Position numbers and translations under genes: made by a program. This document shows positions 44,797 through 54,037 of a stretch of DNA of 64,000 nt, one piece after another (positions within the stretch are counted from its first letter, which is position 1; the number at the start of each line of letters is the position of its first letter). Location: the NCBI RefSeq assembly GCF_003966125.1, contig NZ_RXMA01000002.1, forward strand, positions 1 through 64,000, given 5' to 3'. Below the pieces are notes generated by a model, which saw only the letters and a program-made list of their open reading frames with translations, had not been told where the DNA came from and made no database searches. This stretch comes from Azospirillum griseum. Its GTDB lineage: Bacteria; Pseudomonadota; Alphaproteobacteria; Azospirillales; Azospirillaceae.

Positions 44797-46471
44797 AGAT
44801 TCTCTCCTTGAACGGGCCGTGGCCAACGCGGGCCAGCGTGTCGAGGAAGCGTTCGCCCTCCGTCCGGTGGGCAAGATAGACCTCGACGATGGCTTCGATG
44901 GCGTCCACCGTTTCCTCTTCCGTCAGCGCCGGGCCGAGGATGTCGCCGATGGCGGTGGTCAGGGTCGGGTCGCCGCCGACGGTGATCTGGTAGAACTCCG
45001 TCCCCTTCTTGTCCACGCCCAGGATGCCGATGGCCCCGACATGGTGATGGCCACAGGCGTTGATGCAGCCGCTGATCTTGATGCCCAGCTCACCGATGGT
45101 GCGCTGGCGCACCGGGTCGGCGAAGCGGGCCGACAGCGCTTGCGCCAGCGGGATGGAACGGGCGTTGGCCAGCGCGCAATAATCCAGACCGGGGCAGGCG
45201 ATGATGTCGCCGATCAACCCGGCGTTGGCGGTGCCCAGACCGGCGGCGTCAAGCTGTTGCCACAGCGCGAACAGATCATCCTGTTTGACGTGGGCCAGAA
45301 CGATGTTCTGCACATGGCTGACGCGCAGTTCGCCAAAGCTGTAGCGCTCGGCCAGATCGGCGATCAGATCCATCTGGTCGCAGGTCGCGTCGCCGGGGAT
45401 GCCGCCGGGCGGCTTCAGCGAGATGGTGGCGATGGCGTAGCCGGGGGCCTTGTGCTCCGCCACATTCACCGCGACCCAATTGGCGAAGGCCGGGTTTTCG
45501 GCCTTGGCGCGCGCCAGCGCCTCGGACGTCTCCGGCAGCTCCTCGAACGGAGGTGGAGCGAAATGCGTGCGGATCTCGGCGACGATGGCCGGATCCAGGC
45601 GGTATTTCGGGCCGCGCAGCCGGGCGAACTCCTCCTCGACCTCCGCCTTGAACTTCTCAAGGCCAAGCTCGTGCACCAGGATCTTGATGCGCGCCTTGTA
45701 GATGTTGTCGCGGCGGCCATACTGGTTGTAGACGCGCAGGATGGCTTCCAGATAGGCGACGAAATCCTCTTCGGCCACCCACTCGCGCACCAGCTTGCCG
45801 ATGAAGGGCGAGCGCCCCAGCCCGCCGCCGACGTAGAAGGTGAAGCCCGCCTCGCCCGCCTCGTTGCGGCGCGCCAGCAGGCCGACGTCGTGGACGCGCA
45901 CCGCCGCGCGGTCGCTGACGGCACCGGAGATGGCGATCTTGAACTTGCGCGGCAGATAGGTGAATTCCGGGTGCAGCGTCGTCCATTGCCGCAGGATTTC
46001 GGCGTAGACGCGGCCGTCCACCACCTCGTCCTTGGCGGCACCAACGAACTGGTCGGTGGTGACGTTGCGCACGCAATTGCCGCTGGTTTGCAGCGCGTGC
46101 ATGTCCACATCGGCCAGCGCGTTCAGGATCGCCGGGGTGTCTTCCAGCTTGATCCAGTTGTATTGCAGGTTCTGGCGCGTGGTGAAATGGCCATAGCCCT
46201 TGTCGTAGGTGCGCCCGATTTCGGCCAGCTTGCGCAGCTGCACCGCGCTCATCACGCCATAGGGAACGGCGATGCGCAGCATGTAGGCGTGAAGCTGGAG
46301 GTAGAGACCGTTCATCAGCCGGATCGGCTTGAACTCCTCCTCCGTCAGTTCGCCCGCCAGACGGCGGTCAACCTGCTTGCGGAATTGCTCGACACGCTCG
46401 CCAACGAAACGGCGGTCGATCGCGTCGTAATGGTAGATCCCGGCGCGGGCGCCGGGCGCGATGTGGTTCAT
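44783..46471 (-). CDS. cysI: Sulfite (nitrite/sulfite) reductase hemoprotein
   Basis: A 562-aa siroheme-[4Fe-4S] enzyme that reduces sulfite to sulfide with six electrons. The cluster cysteines lie in ACPGLDYCALA (C-x5-C) and ISGCINACGHHHVG (C-x3-C); the last Cys also ligates siroheme. KGYGHFTTRQNLQYNW and TSGNCVRNVT are substrate/siroheme residues of the two half-repeats. No flavoprotein (cysJ) gene is next to it, so electrons probably come from ferredoxin or the DUF934 partner. Operon order is precorrin-2 dehydrogenase, cobA, DUF2849, cysI, DUF934. Confidence 0.94.
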   Translation of the reverse strand: MNHIAPGARAGIYHYDAIDRRFVGERVEQFRKQVDRRLAGELTEEEFKPIRLMNGLYLQLHAYMLRIAVPYGVMSAVQLRKLAEIGRTYDKGYGHFTTRQNLQYNWIKLEDTPAILNALADVDMHALQTSGNCVRNVTTDQFVGAAKDEVVDGRVYAEILRQWTTLHPEFTYLPRKFKIAISGAVSDRAAVRVHDVGLLARRNEAGEAGFTFYVGGGLGRSPFIGKLVREWVAEEDFVAYLEAILRVYNQYGRRDNIYKARIKILVHELGLEKFKAEVEEEFARLRGPKYRLDPAIVAEIRTHFAPPPFEELPETSEALARAKAENPAFANWVAVNVAEHKAPGYAIATISLKPPGGIPGDATCDQMDLIADLAERYSFGELRVSHVQNIVLAHVKQDDLFALWQQLDAAGLGTANAGLIGDIIACPGLDYCALANARSIPLAQALSARFADPVRQRTIGELGIKISGCINACGHHHVGAIGILGVDKKGTEFYQITVGGDPTLTTAIGDILGPALTEEETVDAIEAIVEVYLAHRTEGERFLDTLARVGHGPFKERIYAAD

Positions 46472-46536
46472 ATCACGGTTCCCAAGGGCGGGGGGCTGTC
46501 AGGGCGCGAACACAACAAGAAGCGCGGCGGGGCCGG

Positions 46537-46848
46537 TCAGGCCGCCGCCTGCTTGCCGAGATCGAGGCGGACGGACGGGCCAAGGGCGCGGATGCGCTCG
46601 CGCATCTTCACCGGCTGGGCGGTTCCGTCGGCGCGCTCCACCTCAAAGGCGTAGACATCAACGCCGAACTGATCGCCGTCGGCCTGGGCCTTGGCGGCGG
46701 CCAGCGCGGGTTCGGCCTCGGCCTTGGTCAGCAGGGCGGCGTCGGCGAAGGATTCCACCCACGCGCCGCCCGCCGCCAGAAAGACGACGACGCCGTCCCG
46801 CAGGCGGTTGGCGGTGATGGCGTGCAGCGTTCCATCGGGGGACGGCAT
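46537..46848 (-). CDS. DUF2849 family protein
   Basis: A 103-aa protein. LHAITANRLRDGVVVFLAAGGAWVES, then an Ala-rich helix and VDVYAFEVE, match DUF2849, a small alphaproteobacterial family nearly always found between cobA/cysG and cysI. Its function is unknown; the context points to sulfite reduction. ATG 46848 has GAGGAGA upstream; the frame is open from 46908, but that part is not conserved-looking. Confidence 0.88.
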   Translation of the reverse strand: MPSPDGTLHAITANRLRDGVVVFLAAGGAWVESFADAALLTKAEAEPALAAAKAQADGDQFGVDVYAFEVERADGTAQPVKMRERIRALGPSVRLDLGKQAAA

Positions 46849-46911
46849 GTCTGGCTCTCCTCGCATCAGCGGTGCATCAATCTCAAAACAAACAACGGCG
46901 TCACACACACA

Positions 46912-47784
46912 TCAGGCGCACAATGATTGCGCCGCCTTGGACCCGCATCCGGTCTGAACGGGTCCGGTCTGTTGCAGCGACGCGATCCAACCGCGCAGCC
47001 GCACCACCTCGCCCACCACGATGATGGCCGGGCGTTTGGGTTGTGACCGGGCGGCGTCCTCCGCGCAACGGGCAAGATTGCTTTCGATCACCGTTTGCGC
47101 GGCGGTCGAGGCGCTCGACACGATGGCCACCGGCGTCATCGGCGGCTTGCCCGCCGCAACCAGACGGCGCGCGATCTCGTCCAGCGTGCCAAGCGCCATG
47201 TAAAACACCAGCGCGCCCGGCAAGGCCGCCAGCACGCCGAAATCCAGATTGTCCGGCAGCGCGCCGGATTTGTCATGGCCGGTGACGAAGGTTGCGGTCG
47301 TCGCCATCCCGCGATGCGTGACCGGGATCCCGGCATAGGCCATCCCGCCGATCCCGGCGGTGATGCCCGGCACCACGCGGAAGGCGATGCCCGCGTCGGC
47401 CAGCGCAAGGCATTCCTCGCCGCCGCGCCCGAACACGAACGGATCGCCGCCCTTCAGCCGCAGCACCCGCAACCCCTCACGCGCCAGGGCCACCAAGCGG
47501 TCGTTGATCGCCTCCTGCGTCGGCGACGGCCGCCCGGCGCGTTTGCCCAGATCGATCAGGCGGGCCGCCGGGTTGGCGAGATCCAGGATCGCCGGATCGA
47601 CCAGCGCGTCGTAAACCACCGCGTCGGCGTCGGCCAGCGCCTTGGCCGCCAGCAGGGTCAACAGGCCGGGATCGCCCGGCCCGGCCCCGACCAACCACAC
47701 CGTGCCGGGAGTGAAATCCGGCAGGGCCAGACGCCCGGCCCCGCCCAACACCGGAATCATCTCCGGGATCATCTCGGGGGTCAT
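46912..47784 (-). CDS. cobA: Uroporphyrinogen-III C-methyltransferase
   Basis: A 290-aa SAM-dependent enzyme that makes precorrin-2, the precursor of siroheme and cobalamin. VWLVGAGPGDPGLLTLLAAKAL is the SUMT N-terminus, and LRLKGGDPFVFGRGGEE and VPGITAGIGGMAYAGIPVTHR are signature sequences. It ends with CGSKAAQSLCA. ATG 47784 overlaps the stop of the precorrin-2 dehydrogenase gene (ATGA) and has GGGAGG at good distance. It supplies siroheme for CysI. Confidence 0.94.
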   Translation of the reverse strand: MTPEMIPEMIPVLGGAGRLALPDFTPGTVWLVGAGPGDPGLLTLLAAKALADADAVVYDALVDPAILDLANPAARLIDLGKRAGRPSPTQEAINDRLVALAREGLRVLRLKGGDPFVFGRGGEECLALADAGIAFRVVPGITAGIGGMAYAGIPVTHRGMATTATFVTGHDKSGALPDNLDFGVLAALPGALVFYMALGTLDEIARRLVAAGKPPMTPVAIVSSASTAAQTVIESNLARCAEDAARSQPKRPAIIVVGEVVRLRGWIASLQQTGPVQTGCGSKAAQSLCA

Positions 47785-48338
47785 GGCAGCCATCCCTCCC
47801 GCGCAATCAGCTCCTTGGTGGCCTTGGCGATGGCGGACATCGACGCCTTTTCCCCGCGCAGCCGGTCGCGCAGCGTCGCAATCGCGCTCACCCGCTCCGC
47901 CCACGCCTCGGGAAACAGGGTTTCCAGCCGTTGGCGGACCAGACTGGCCAGCGTCGGGCTGCGCCCGCCGGTCGACACGGTCAGCAGCAGATCGCCGCGC
48001 CGCACCACCGATGGCGAATGGAAATCACACAAGGGAACGACGTCTTCCACATTCACCAGAACGCCGCGCGCCCGCGCCATTTCCGCCAGCGTCTTTTCCA
48101 CAGCCGGTTCCAGACCCATGACAAACAACACGCGCACCGCGTCCAAATCACTGGTGAAGGGCAGCGCGCGCACCAGACGCTCGCCCGCCAGATCGATCAA
48201 TTCCCCATCCGGTTCGGGTGAATAGACCACCGGATCCCCGCCACCCTCGCGCAGTTGCGTGAGGCGACGCACCGCCAGCGGGCCGTTTCCAGCCAGCGCG
48301 ATGGGAACCCGCGCGGGATCGAGCGCCAGCGGAATCAC
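47781..48338 (-). CDS. Precorrin-2 dehydrogenase / sirohydrochlorin ferrochelatase (CysG N-domain type)
   Basis: A 185-aa protein equivalent to the N-terminal part of CysG or yeast Met8. It oxidises precorrin-2 with NAD and may insert iron to give siroheme. The Rossmann motif is VPIALAGNGPLAVRRLTQL; LVNVEDVVPLCDFHSPSVVRRGDLLLTVSTGG is the diagnostic segment. GTG 48338 is chosen because GGGGGA lies just upstream and the conserved part starts here; the frame is open to 48431. First gene of the siroheme-sulfite reductase operon, divergent from cysH. Confidence 0.9.
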   Translation of the reverse strand: MIPLALDPARVPIALAGNGPLAVRRLTQLREGGGDPVVYSPEPDGELIDLAGERLVRALPFTSDLDAVRVLFVMGLEPAVEKTLAEMARARGVLVNVEDVVPLCDFHSPSVVRRGDLLLTVSTGGRSPTLASLVRQRLETLFPEAWAERVSAIATLRDRLRGEKASMSAIAKATKELIAREGWLP

Positions 48339-48536
48339 GGCGTCCCCCGCAAAGCGGAGCCGCACGGATTTCCACGGAAAATGATGGTGTTCACGTCCAT
48401 GGCCGTATTTAGCCGCGCATGAAGGAGACAATCAACACATTTCACACTAACCACACAATCCTATTAAACAGATAGATAATGTATTTCCGTTGCGCCCCGG
48501 CAGAACCGGTGATAATGTGCAAATCAGATCATTTAA

Positions 48537-48553
48537 TCTACTTAATAAGTAGA
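48537..48553. promoter_or_regulatory. 17-bp palindrome in the divergent sulfur promoter region
   Basis: TCTACTTA-A-TAAGTAGA (48537-48553) is a perfect 8-bp inverted repeat about one base, 41 bases before the cysH ATG. The surrounding 256-base gap between the two sulfur operons is AT-rich, as promoter regions here are. It is a good candidate operator for a sulfur or cysteine regulator, which is not encoded in the window. Confidence 0.5.
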
Positions 48554-48594
48554 GATAAAGCGGCGACGCAAACCGGTTGAGGACAGCATTCCCC

Positions 48595-49296
48595 ATGGAC
48601 AGAACGACACAGATCAAGGAGCTGACCGACCGTTACGGCTCGCTGGAAGGCGCGACGCTGCTCGCCGCCGTTCGCGAGGCCTTGGATGGACGGCTGGCGC
48701 TGGTGTCTTCGTTTGGCACCGAATCCGCTGTGCTTCTGGCGCTGGCCGCTGAAGTGACCCCGGATTTCCCGGTGATCCTGGTCAACACCGGCAAGCTGTT
48801 CGGTGAAACCCTGCGCTACCGCGACACGCTGGTCGCCCGACTTGGACTGACCAATCTGCGGGAGGTCGGCCCGACCGCCGCCGATCTGGCCGCCGACGAT
48901 CCCGACGGCCTGCTCTTTACCAAAAATTACGACGCCTGTTGCAACCTGCGCAAGACCATCCCGCTCAACCGTGCCCTCGAGGGGTTTGACGGCTGGGTGA
49001 CGGGGCGCAAGCGTTTCCAGGCCGCGACCCGCGCCGCCCTGCCCCTGTTCGAAGCCGATGGCGACCGCATCAAGGTCAACCCGCTGGCCAACTGGGACAA
49101 GGACCGGCTGGAGGAAGAGTTCACCCGGCGCGATCTGCCGCGCCACCCGCTGGAAGCCGACGGGTTCCTGTCGATCGGCTGTTACACCTGCACCGAACGC
49201 GTGGCGGCCGGTGCCGATCCACGGTCCGGCCGTTGGGCCGGAACCGACAAAACCGAATGCGGCATACACATGACCATGATTGGAACCGCCCGATGA
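48595..49296 (+). CDS. cysH: Assimilatory adenylylsulfate/phosphoadenylylsulfate reductase
   Basis: A 233-aa reductase that turns activated sulfate into sulfite. SSFGTESAVLL is the PP-loop-like nucleotide site. YDACCNLRKTIPLNRAL supplies a Cys pair and CYTCTERV a second CxxC pair; this CC...CxxC set binds a [4Fe-4S] cluster and marks enzymes that accept APS. TECGIH holds the catalytic C-terminal Cys. Hence APS is the likely substrate even though an APS kinase domain is encoded two genes on. ATG 48595 is chosen; TTG 48577 is possible. First gene of cysH-cysD-cysNC. Confidence 0.93.
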   Translation: MDRTTQIKELTDRYGSLEGATLLAAVREALDGRLALVSSFGTESAVLLALAAEVTPDFPVILVNTGKLFGETLRYRDTLVARLGLTNLREVGPTAADLAADDPDGLLFTKNYDACCNLRKTIPLNRALEGFDGWVTGRKRFQAATRAALPLFEADGDRIKVNPLANWDKDRLEEEFTRRDLPRHPLEADGFLSIGCYTCTERVAAGADPRSGRWAGTDKTECGIHMTMIGTAR

Positions 49297-50090
49297 GCGC
49301 CGATCTCGACCAACTTGAGAGCCAGAGCATCTACATCCTTCGCGAAGCCTACAACCGCATCGACAAGCTCGCCATGCTGTGGTCGATCGGCAAGGACAGC
49401 AACGCGTTGCTGTGGCTCTGCCGCAAGGCGTTCTTTGGCCGCATCCCCTTCCCCGTCGTCCAGCTCGACACCGCGATGGAGTTGCCGGAGGTCTATGAGT
49501 TCCGCGACCGCATCACCAAGGAATGGGATCTCGACCTGATCGTCGAGCAATGCCCGCCGGAAGAGGAGATGGACCAGACCCTGCCGCCGCTGACCCGCGC
49601 GGCCGCCCGCAAGACCGAAGGTCTGAAAAACCTCCTGCGTGGCAACGCCTATCAGGGGATCATGGTCGGCATCCGCCGCGACGAGCAGGCGACCCGCGCC
49701 AAGGAGCGCGTGTTCTCCCCCCGCTCGCTGGAAGGCGATTGGGACGTGAAGGACCAGCCCGCCGAGTTCTGGGACCATTACAAGACCCGCTTCCCGGAGG
49801 GCGTCCACGTCCGCATCCATCCGCTGCTGGCCTGGACCGAGCTGGACATCTGGCGCTATTCCAAGCGCGAGGGGATTCCCATCGTTCCGCTGTATTTTGC
49901 CCGCGACGGCAAGCGCTATCGCTCACTGGGGGAAAAGAACATCACCTTCCCGGTGGATTCGACCGCCTCGACCATTGATGAAATCATCGAGGAGTTGCAG
50001 GTCACGCGCGTTCCTGAACGCGCCGGCCGGGCGATGGACAACGAATCCGAGGACAGCTTCGAACGCCTGCGCAGCGTGGGGTACATGTAA
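49293..50090 (+). CDS. cysD: Sulfate adenylyltransferase subunit 2
   Basis: A 265-aa ATP sulfurylase catalytic subunit that forms APS from ATP and sulfate. [15 protein letters not shown] is the PP-loop (SxGKDS), followed by [21 protein letters not shown] and [33 protein letters not shown] and [17 protein letters not shown] close the domain. Its ATG overlaps the cysH stop (ATGA) and its TAA is one base from the cysNC ATG. It works as a complex with the CysN part of the next protein. Confidence 0.96.
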   Translation: MSADLDQLESQSIYILREAYNRIDKLAMLWSIGKDSNALLWLCRKAFFGRIPFPVVQLDTAMELPEVYEFRDRITKEWDLDLIVEQCPPEEEMDQTLPPLTRAAARKTEGLKNLLRGNAYQGIMVGIRRDEQATRAKERVFSPRSLEGDWDVKDQPAEFWDHYKTRFPEGVHVRIHPLLAWTELDIWRYSKREGIPIVPLYFARDGKRYRSLGEKNITFPVDSTASTIDEIIEELQVTRVPERAGRAMDNESEDSFERLRSVGYM

Positions 50091-50091
50091 C

Positions 50092-51960
50092 ATGCCGAAT
50101 TCACAGCTTCGCATCGTCATCGTCGGTCACGTCGACCACGGCAAATCCACCCTGATCGGCCGTCTGCTGAACGACACCGGCAGCCTGCCCGACGGCAAGG
50201 TCGAACAGGTCCAGGAGATGAGCCGCAAGCGCGGCATGCCGTTCGAATGGGCCTTCGTCATGGACGCGCTCCAGGCCGAGCGTGACCAGGGCATCACCAT
50301 CGACACCACCCAGATCCATTTCAAGACCACGCAGCGCCCCTACGTCATCATCGACGCCCCCGGCCACACCGAGTTCCTCAAGAACATGGTGACGGGGGCC
50401 TCGCAGGCCGACGCCGCCCTGCTGGTGATCGACGCCGGGGAAGGCGCGCTGGAGCAATCGCGCCGCCACGCCTTCCTGCTGCATCTGCTGGGGGTTCGTC
50501 AGGTCGCCGTGGTCATCAACAAGATGGACCGCGTCGATTTCTCGCAATCCCGCTACGAAACCGTCGCGCACGAGATCAAGGAGTATCTGGCCGAGTTGGG
50601 GCTGTTCCCCAAGGCGGTGATCCCGATTTCCGCCCGCCACGGCGACAACATCGTCACCCGCACCGATCAGGCCCCGTGGTACCTCGGCCCGACGGTGATC
50701 GAGCAGTTGGACAGCTTCCGCCGTCAGCAGGTCTCCCCCGACCAGCCGCTGCGCTTCCCCCTGCAGGACGTCTACAAGCCGGGCGACCGCCGCATCCTGG
50801 CCGGCCGCATCGAAAGCGGCCGTCTGAAGGTCGGCGACACCCTGCGCTTTGCCCCCGGCGGGGCCAGCGCCACCGTGGTCAGCATCGAGGCGTGGAACAA
50901 CCCGGACACGGTGCTGGACGCCCAGGCGGGCCAGAGCATCGGCATCACACTCGACAAGCGCATCTTCGCCGAACGCGGCCACATCGCCCACCACGCGGAC
51001 AGCGCGCCGACCCTGACCCACAAGCTCAGCGTCCGCCTGTTCTGGCTGGTGTCGGAGCCGATGGCCCTGGGCAAGACCTACACGCTGAAGATCGCCACCG
51101 CCGAACACCGGGTGACGGTGGAGCAGGTGACGGCGGTCATCGACGTGGAGGATCTGTCCAGCACGCCGGGCAAGGCGGTGCACCGCAACGAGGTGGCGGA
51201 GGTCGTTCTGCGCTCCCGCTCGCCCATCGCGGTGGATCTGGCGGGCGACCTGCCCCGCACCGGGCGCGGCGTGCTGATCGACGGCAACGACGTCGTCGGC
51301 GGCTGCCTGGTGATCGAGGCGGAGGATTCCGCCGCCAGCAACCTGACCGAGGTGTCGCACACCGTCTCGTTGGACGAACGCGCGGCGGCCAACGGCCACA
51401 AGGGCGGCATCCTGTGGCTGACCGGCCTGTCGGGCGCGGGCAAATCCACCCTGGCGATGGCGCTGGAACGCGCGCTGTTCGATCGCGGCTGGCAGACCTT
51501 CGTTCTGGACGGCGACAACGTGCGCAACGGCCTGAACGCCGGTCTGGGCTTCTCGCCGGATGACCGGGCGGAGAACATCCGCCGGGTGGCTGAAACCGCC
51601 AAGCTGTTCGCCGACGCCGGTGTTCTGGTCATCGCCTCGCTGATTTCGCCGCTGCGGGCCGACCGGGCGCGGGCGCGCGTGATCGGTGGCGACCGCTTCC
51701 ACGAAATCCACGTCGCCGCCGATCTGGCGGTGTGCGAGGAGCGCGACCCCAAGGGCCTCTACAAAAAGGCGCGCGCCGGTGACATTCCCGACTTCACCGG
51801 GGTGTCCGCCCCCTACGAGTCGCCGGAAGCGGCGGAACTGGTCGTCGACACCGGCAACCTGGACCGCAGCGAGGCATTGGCCCAACTGCTGGATTACGTG
51901 GACGAGACCTTTGGCAAGAACAGCCTGAAGTCCGGCAAGGAACTGACCTACGTGATCTGA
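50092..51960 (+). CDS. cysNC: Bifunctional sulfate adenylyltransferase subunit 1 / adenylylsulfate kinase
   Basis: A 622-aa fusion. The N-terminal CysN GTPase has [10 protein letters not shown] (P-loop), [19 protein letters not shown] (DxxG) and NKMD; GTP hydrolysis drives APS formation with CysD. After about residue 440 the CysC kinase begins: [12 protein letters not shown] (P-loop near 445), [11 protein letters not shown] and the lid [15 protein letters not shown]. CysC phosphorylates APS to PAPS. The fusion resembles rhizobial NodQ. Because CysH looks like an APS reductase, PAPS may mainly serve sulfotransferases. A terminator follows. Confidence 0.95.
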   Translation: MPNSQLRIVIVGHVDHGKSTLIGRLLNDTGSLPDGKVEQVQEMSRKRGMPFEWAFVMDALQAERDQGITIDTTQIHFKTTQRPYVIIDAPGHTEFLKNMVTGASQADAALLVIDAGEGALEQSRRHAFLLHLLGVRQVAVVINKMDRVDFSQSRYETVAHEIKEYLAELGLFPKAVIPISARHGDNIVTRTDQAPWYLGPTVIEQLDSFRRQQVSPDQPLRFPLQDVYKPGDRRILAGRIESGRLKVGDTLRFAPGGASATVVSIEAWNNPDTVLDAQAGQSIGITLDKRIFAERGHIAHHADSAPTLTHKLSVRLFWLVSEPMALGKTYTLKIATAEHRVTVEQVTAVIDVEDLSSTPGKAVHRNEVAEVVLRSRSPIAVDLAGDLPRTGRGVLIDGNDVVGGCLVIEAEDSAASNLTEVSHTVSLDERAAANGHKGGILWLTGLSGAGKSTLAMALERALFDRGWQTFVLDGDNVRNGLNAGLGFSPDDRAENIRRVAETAKLFADAGVLVIASLISPLRADRARARVIGGDRFHEIHVAADLAVCEERDPKGLYKKARAGDIPDFTGVSAPYESPEAAELVVDTGNLDRSEALAQLLDYVDETFGKNSLKSGKELTYVI

Positions 51961-52013
51961 TCCAGCCGGGTGTGATCTGGCCGGGTGTGATCCAACCCCA
52001 TCCGACCGTTGCG

Positions 52014-52052
52014 CAGCGGGGGAGCGTTTTCACGCTCCCCTGCTGTGTTTTT
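52014..52052 (+). terminator. Intrinsic terminator of cysHD-NC
   Basis: A 13-bp stem with one G-U pair (52014-52026 with 52033-52045), 6-base loop, then TGTTTTTCT. Confidence 0.87.
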
Positions 52053-52134
52053 CTGCGGAGCCTTTCGTGGGAAACACACGGGACCGCGCCGCGAGCGATG
52101 TGCGGAAACCACCCGGTCAATCAACGGATCAATG

Positions 52135-52147
52135 TGTGAAATTCACA
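52135..52147. promoter_or_regulatory. 13-bp palindrome upstream of the sulfonate-type ABC operon
   Basis: TGTGAA-A-TTCACA, a perfect 6-bp inverted repeat about one base, 88 bases before the ATG of the substrate-binding protein. Position fits an operator or activator site; the protein is unknown. It does not resemble the palindrome in front of cysH. Confidence 0.4.
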
Positions 52148-52234
52148 ATTCCCTCGTCTCCTACTGTTGAAATGGGTCTTCCACTTCGGAGATTCTGTGC
52201 TAAATAACAGCAGAACCCTGTTGAGGATGATCCG

Positions 52235-53266
52235 ATGCTCCGCATGTCCCGCCGCGCCGCCGTCGTTGCGATGGCCGCCTTCGCGTCCTTGGCCACCCTG
52301 ACCCCCGGTGTCTCGCGCGCCGCCGATCCGGTGAAGCTGGAAATCGGCTACATCCCCATTCTCGCCGCCTCGCCGCTGTTCATCGTCGATGGCCAGGGCT
52401 GGGCGAAGGATGCGGGCATCGCGCTGAAGCTGACCCGCTTTGAATCCGGCCCGCACGCCATCCAGGCGATGGCCGCCGGGCAGATTGATCTGCTCTACGC
52501 CGGTGTCGCCCCGGTTCTGGTCGCCCGCACCAAGGGTGTGGATGTGGCCGTGATCGCCAATTCGGCGGTCGAGGAGATGGTCGTCGCCGGGCGCGGGGCC
52601 TTCGCCAAGGCGCTGGGGGCCAACCCGACGCCGGACACCTTCAAGAAATTCTTCGCCGACACCGGTCGCAAGCCGAAGATCGGCACCCAGCCGCCCGGCT
52701 CGGTTCCCGACACGGTGCTGAAGCACTGGTTGTTCAAGGTCATCAAGGTCGATCCCGCCGATGTCGAGCTGGTGCCGATGGGCATCGAAAAGACCCAACA
52801 GGCCCTGTTGGCGGGCGCGCTCGACGCCGCGACCATCCGTGAACCGACGGTGACGGTGACTCAGCAGCTCGACCCGAACGTGACCCTGCTCGCCACCGGG
52901 GCGCAGATGTTCCCCGACCAGCCCGGCACCGTGGTGTCCGCCCGTGCGGAGGTGCTGAAGAAGCACCCCGACGCCATCCAGGCGCTGGTCAAGGCCCATC
53001 TGCGCGCGGTCGATCTGATCGCCAAGGATCCGGCCGCCGCGTCCAAGATCGTCAACGAGTATCTCGGCAAGGGCCTGATGGAACCGAAGACGCTGGAGGC
53101 CGCCTTCCGGGGTCCGGGATCCAAATTCGTCGCCGACCCGCACGGCGTGGTTCCGGCGGTGGAAAAGATGATGGGCTTCGCCAAGGAAATCGGCTCCGCC
53201 GAAGGGGTGATCCCGGTGGCGGAGGCCTTTGACTTCCGCTTCTACGACGCCGCCGTCGCCAAGTAA
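52235..53266 (+). CDS. ABC transporter substrate-binding protein, sulfonate/taurine/nitrate type
   Basis: A 343-aa exported protein: signal peptide 1-30 (RRAAVVAMAAFASLATL, cleavage near SRA|AD), then KLEIGYIPILAASPLFIVDGQGW, the NMT1/SsuA-like fold that binds small anions such as alkanesulfonates or taurine. IGTQPPGSVPDTVLKHWL and AALDAATIREPTVT-like segments form the second lobe. ATG 52235 has GAGGA upstream. With the next two genes it makes a complete importer. The neighbouring cysteine genes favour an organosulfur substrate; no desulfonating enzyme is encoded in the window. Confidence 0.9.
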   Translation: MLRMSRRAAVVAMAAFASLATLTPGVSRAADPVKLEIGYIPILAASPLFIVDGQGWAKDAGIALKLTRFESGPHAIQAMAAGQIDLLYAGVAPVLVARTKGVDVAVIANSAVEEMVVAGRGAFAKALGANPTPDTFKKFFADTGRKPKIGTQPPGSVPDTVLKHWLFKVIKVDPADVELVPMGIEKTQQALLAGALDAATIREPTVTVTQQLDPNVTLLATGAQMFPDQPGTVVSARAEVLKKHPDAIQALVKAHLRAVDLIAKDPAAASKIVNEYLGKGLMEPKTLEAAFRGPGSKFVADPHGVVPAVEKMMGFAKEIGSAEGVIPVAEAFDFRFYDAAVAK

Positions 53267-53284
53267 CCCGGACACGGCCCCGCG

Positions 53285-54037
53285 ATGAACACCCGCACCT
53301 CTCTGTCCTTGTCGGCGCTGGGCGTCGTCGCCTTCCTGCTCGGGTGGGAGGCGGTGGCGCGCAGCGGCGTCGTTCCCGCCGGGCTGCTGCCCTCCCCCAG
53401 CGCGGTCCCCACCGCCTTCCTGGCCGAGGTCCAACGCGGGATTTGGCAAAAAATGGTCGTGGCCAGCCTGTCGCACTACGCGGTCGGCCTGGCCCTGGGG
53501 ACCTTCCTCGGCGTGGCCTTCGGCACGGCGGCGGCGCTGTGGCGGGTGTGGGACGCCTTCCAATCCTGGGTCGTGCGCATGCTGCGCCCGATTCCGGCCA
53601 TCGCCTGGATCCCCTTCGCCATCATCTGGTTCGGGGTCAGCGAGGGGGCGGCGTCCTTCCTGATCGCGCTGACGGTGTTCTGGATCAACTATTACGCCAG
53701 CTATTCCGCCGTGCGCGGGGTGGACAAGGATTTGATCGAGCTGGGGCACGCCTTTGGCCAGGGCGGTTTGATCCCCCGCCTGTTCAAGATCATCCTGCCG
53801 GGTGCCCTGCCCGGCATCCTGTCGGGCCTGCGCGCCGGTCTGGGGCAAGGCTGGATGACCGTGGTGGCGGCGGAGCTGTTCGGCATCTCCGGCCTGGGCA
53901 TGCGGATGATGGAGGCCTCGGGCCTGCTGGCGACCAACATCGTCGTTCTCTACATGGTCACGATCGCGCTGCTCTACGGCGTGTCGGATTTCCTGTTCAT
54001 GCAGGTGCAAGCACGGGTGTTGTCATGGCAGCGGTGA
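53285..54037 (+). CDS. ABC transporter permease, sulfonate/taurine/nitrate type
   Basis: A 250-aa inner-membrane protein with six hydrophobic segments. LIELGHAFGQGGLIPRLFKIILPGALPGILSG is the EAA coupling loop typical of SsuC/TauC permeases. The N-terminal GVVPAGLLPSPSAVPTAF is also characteristic. It lies 18 bases after the binding-protein gene and overlaps the ATPase gene by 13 bases. Confidence 0.93.
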   Translation: MNTRTSLSLSALGVVAFLLGWEAVARSGVVPAGLLPSPSAVPTAFLAEVQRGIWQKMVVASLSHYAVGLALGTFLGVAFGTAAALWRVWDAFQSWVVRMLRPIPAIAWIPFAIIWFGVSEGAASFLIALTVFWINYYASYSAVRGVDKDLIELGHAFGQGGLIPRLFKIILPGALPGILSGLRAGLGQGWMTVVAAELFGISGLGMRMMEASGLLATNIVVLYMVTIALLYGVSDFLFMQVQARVLSWQR

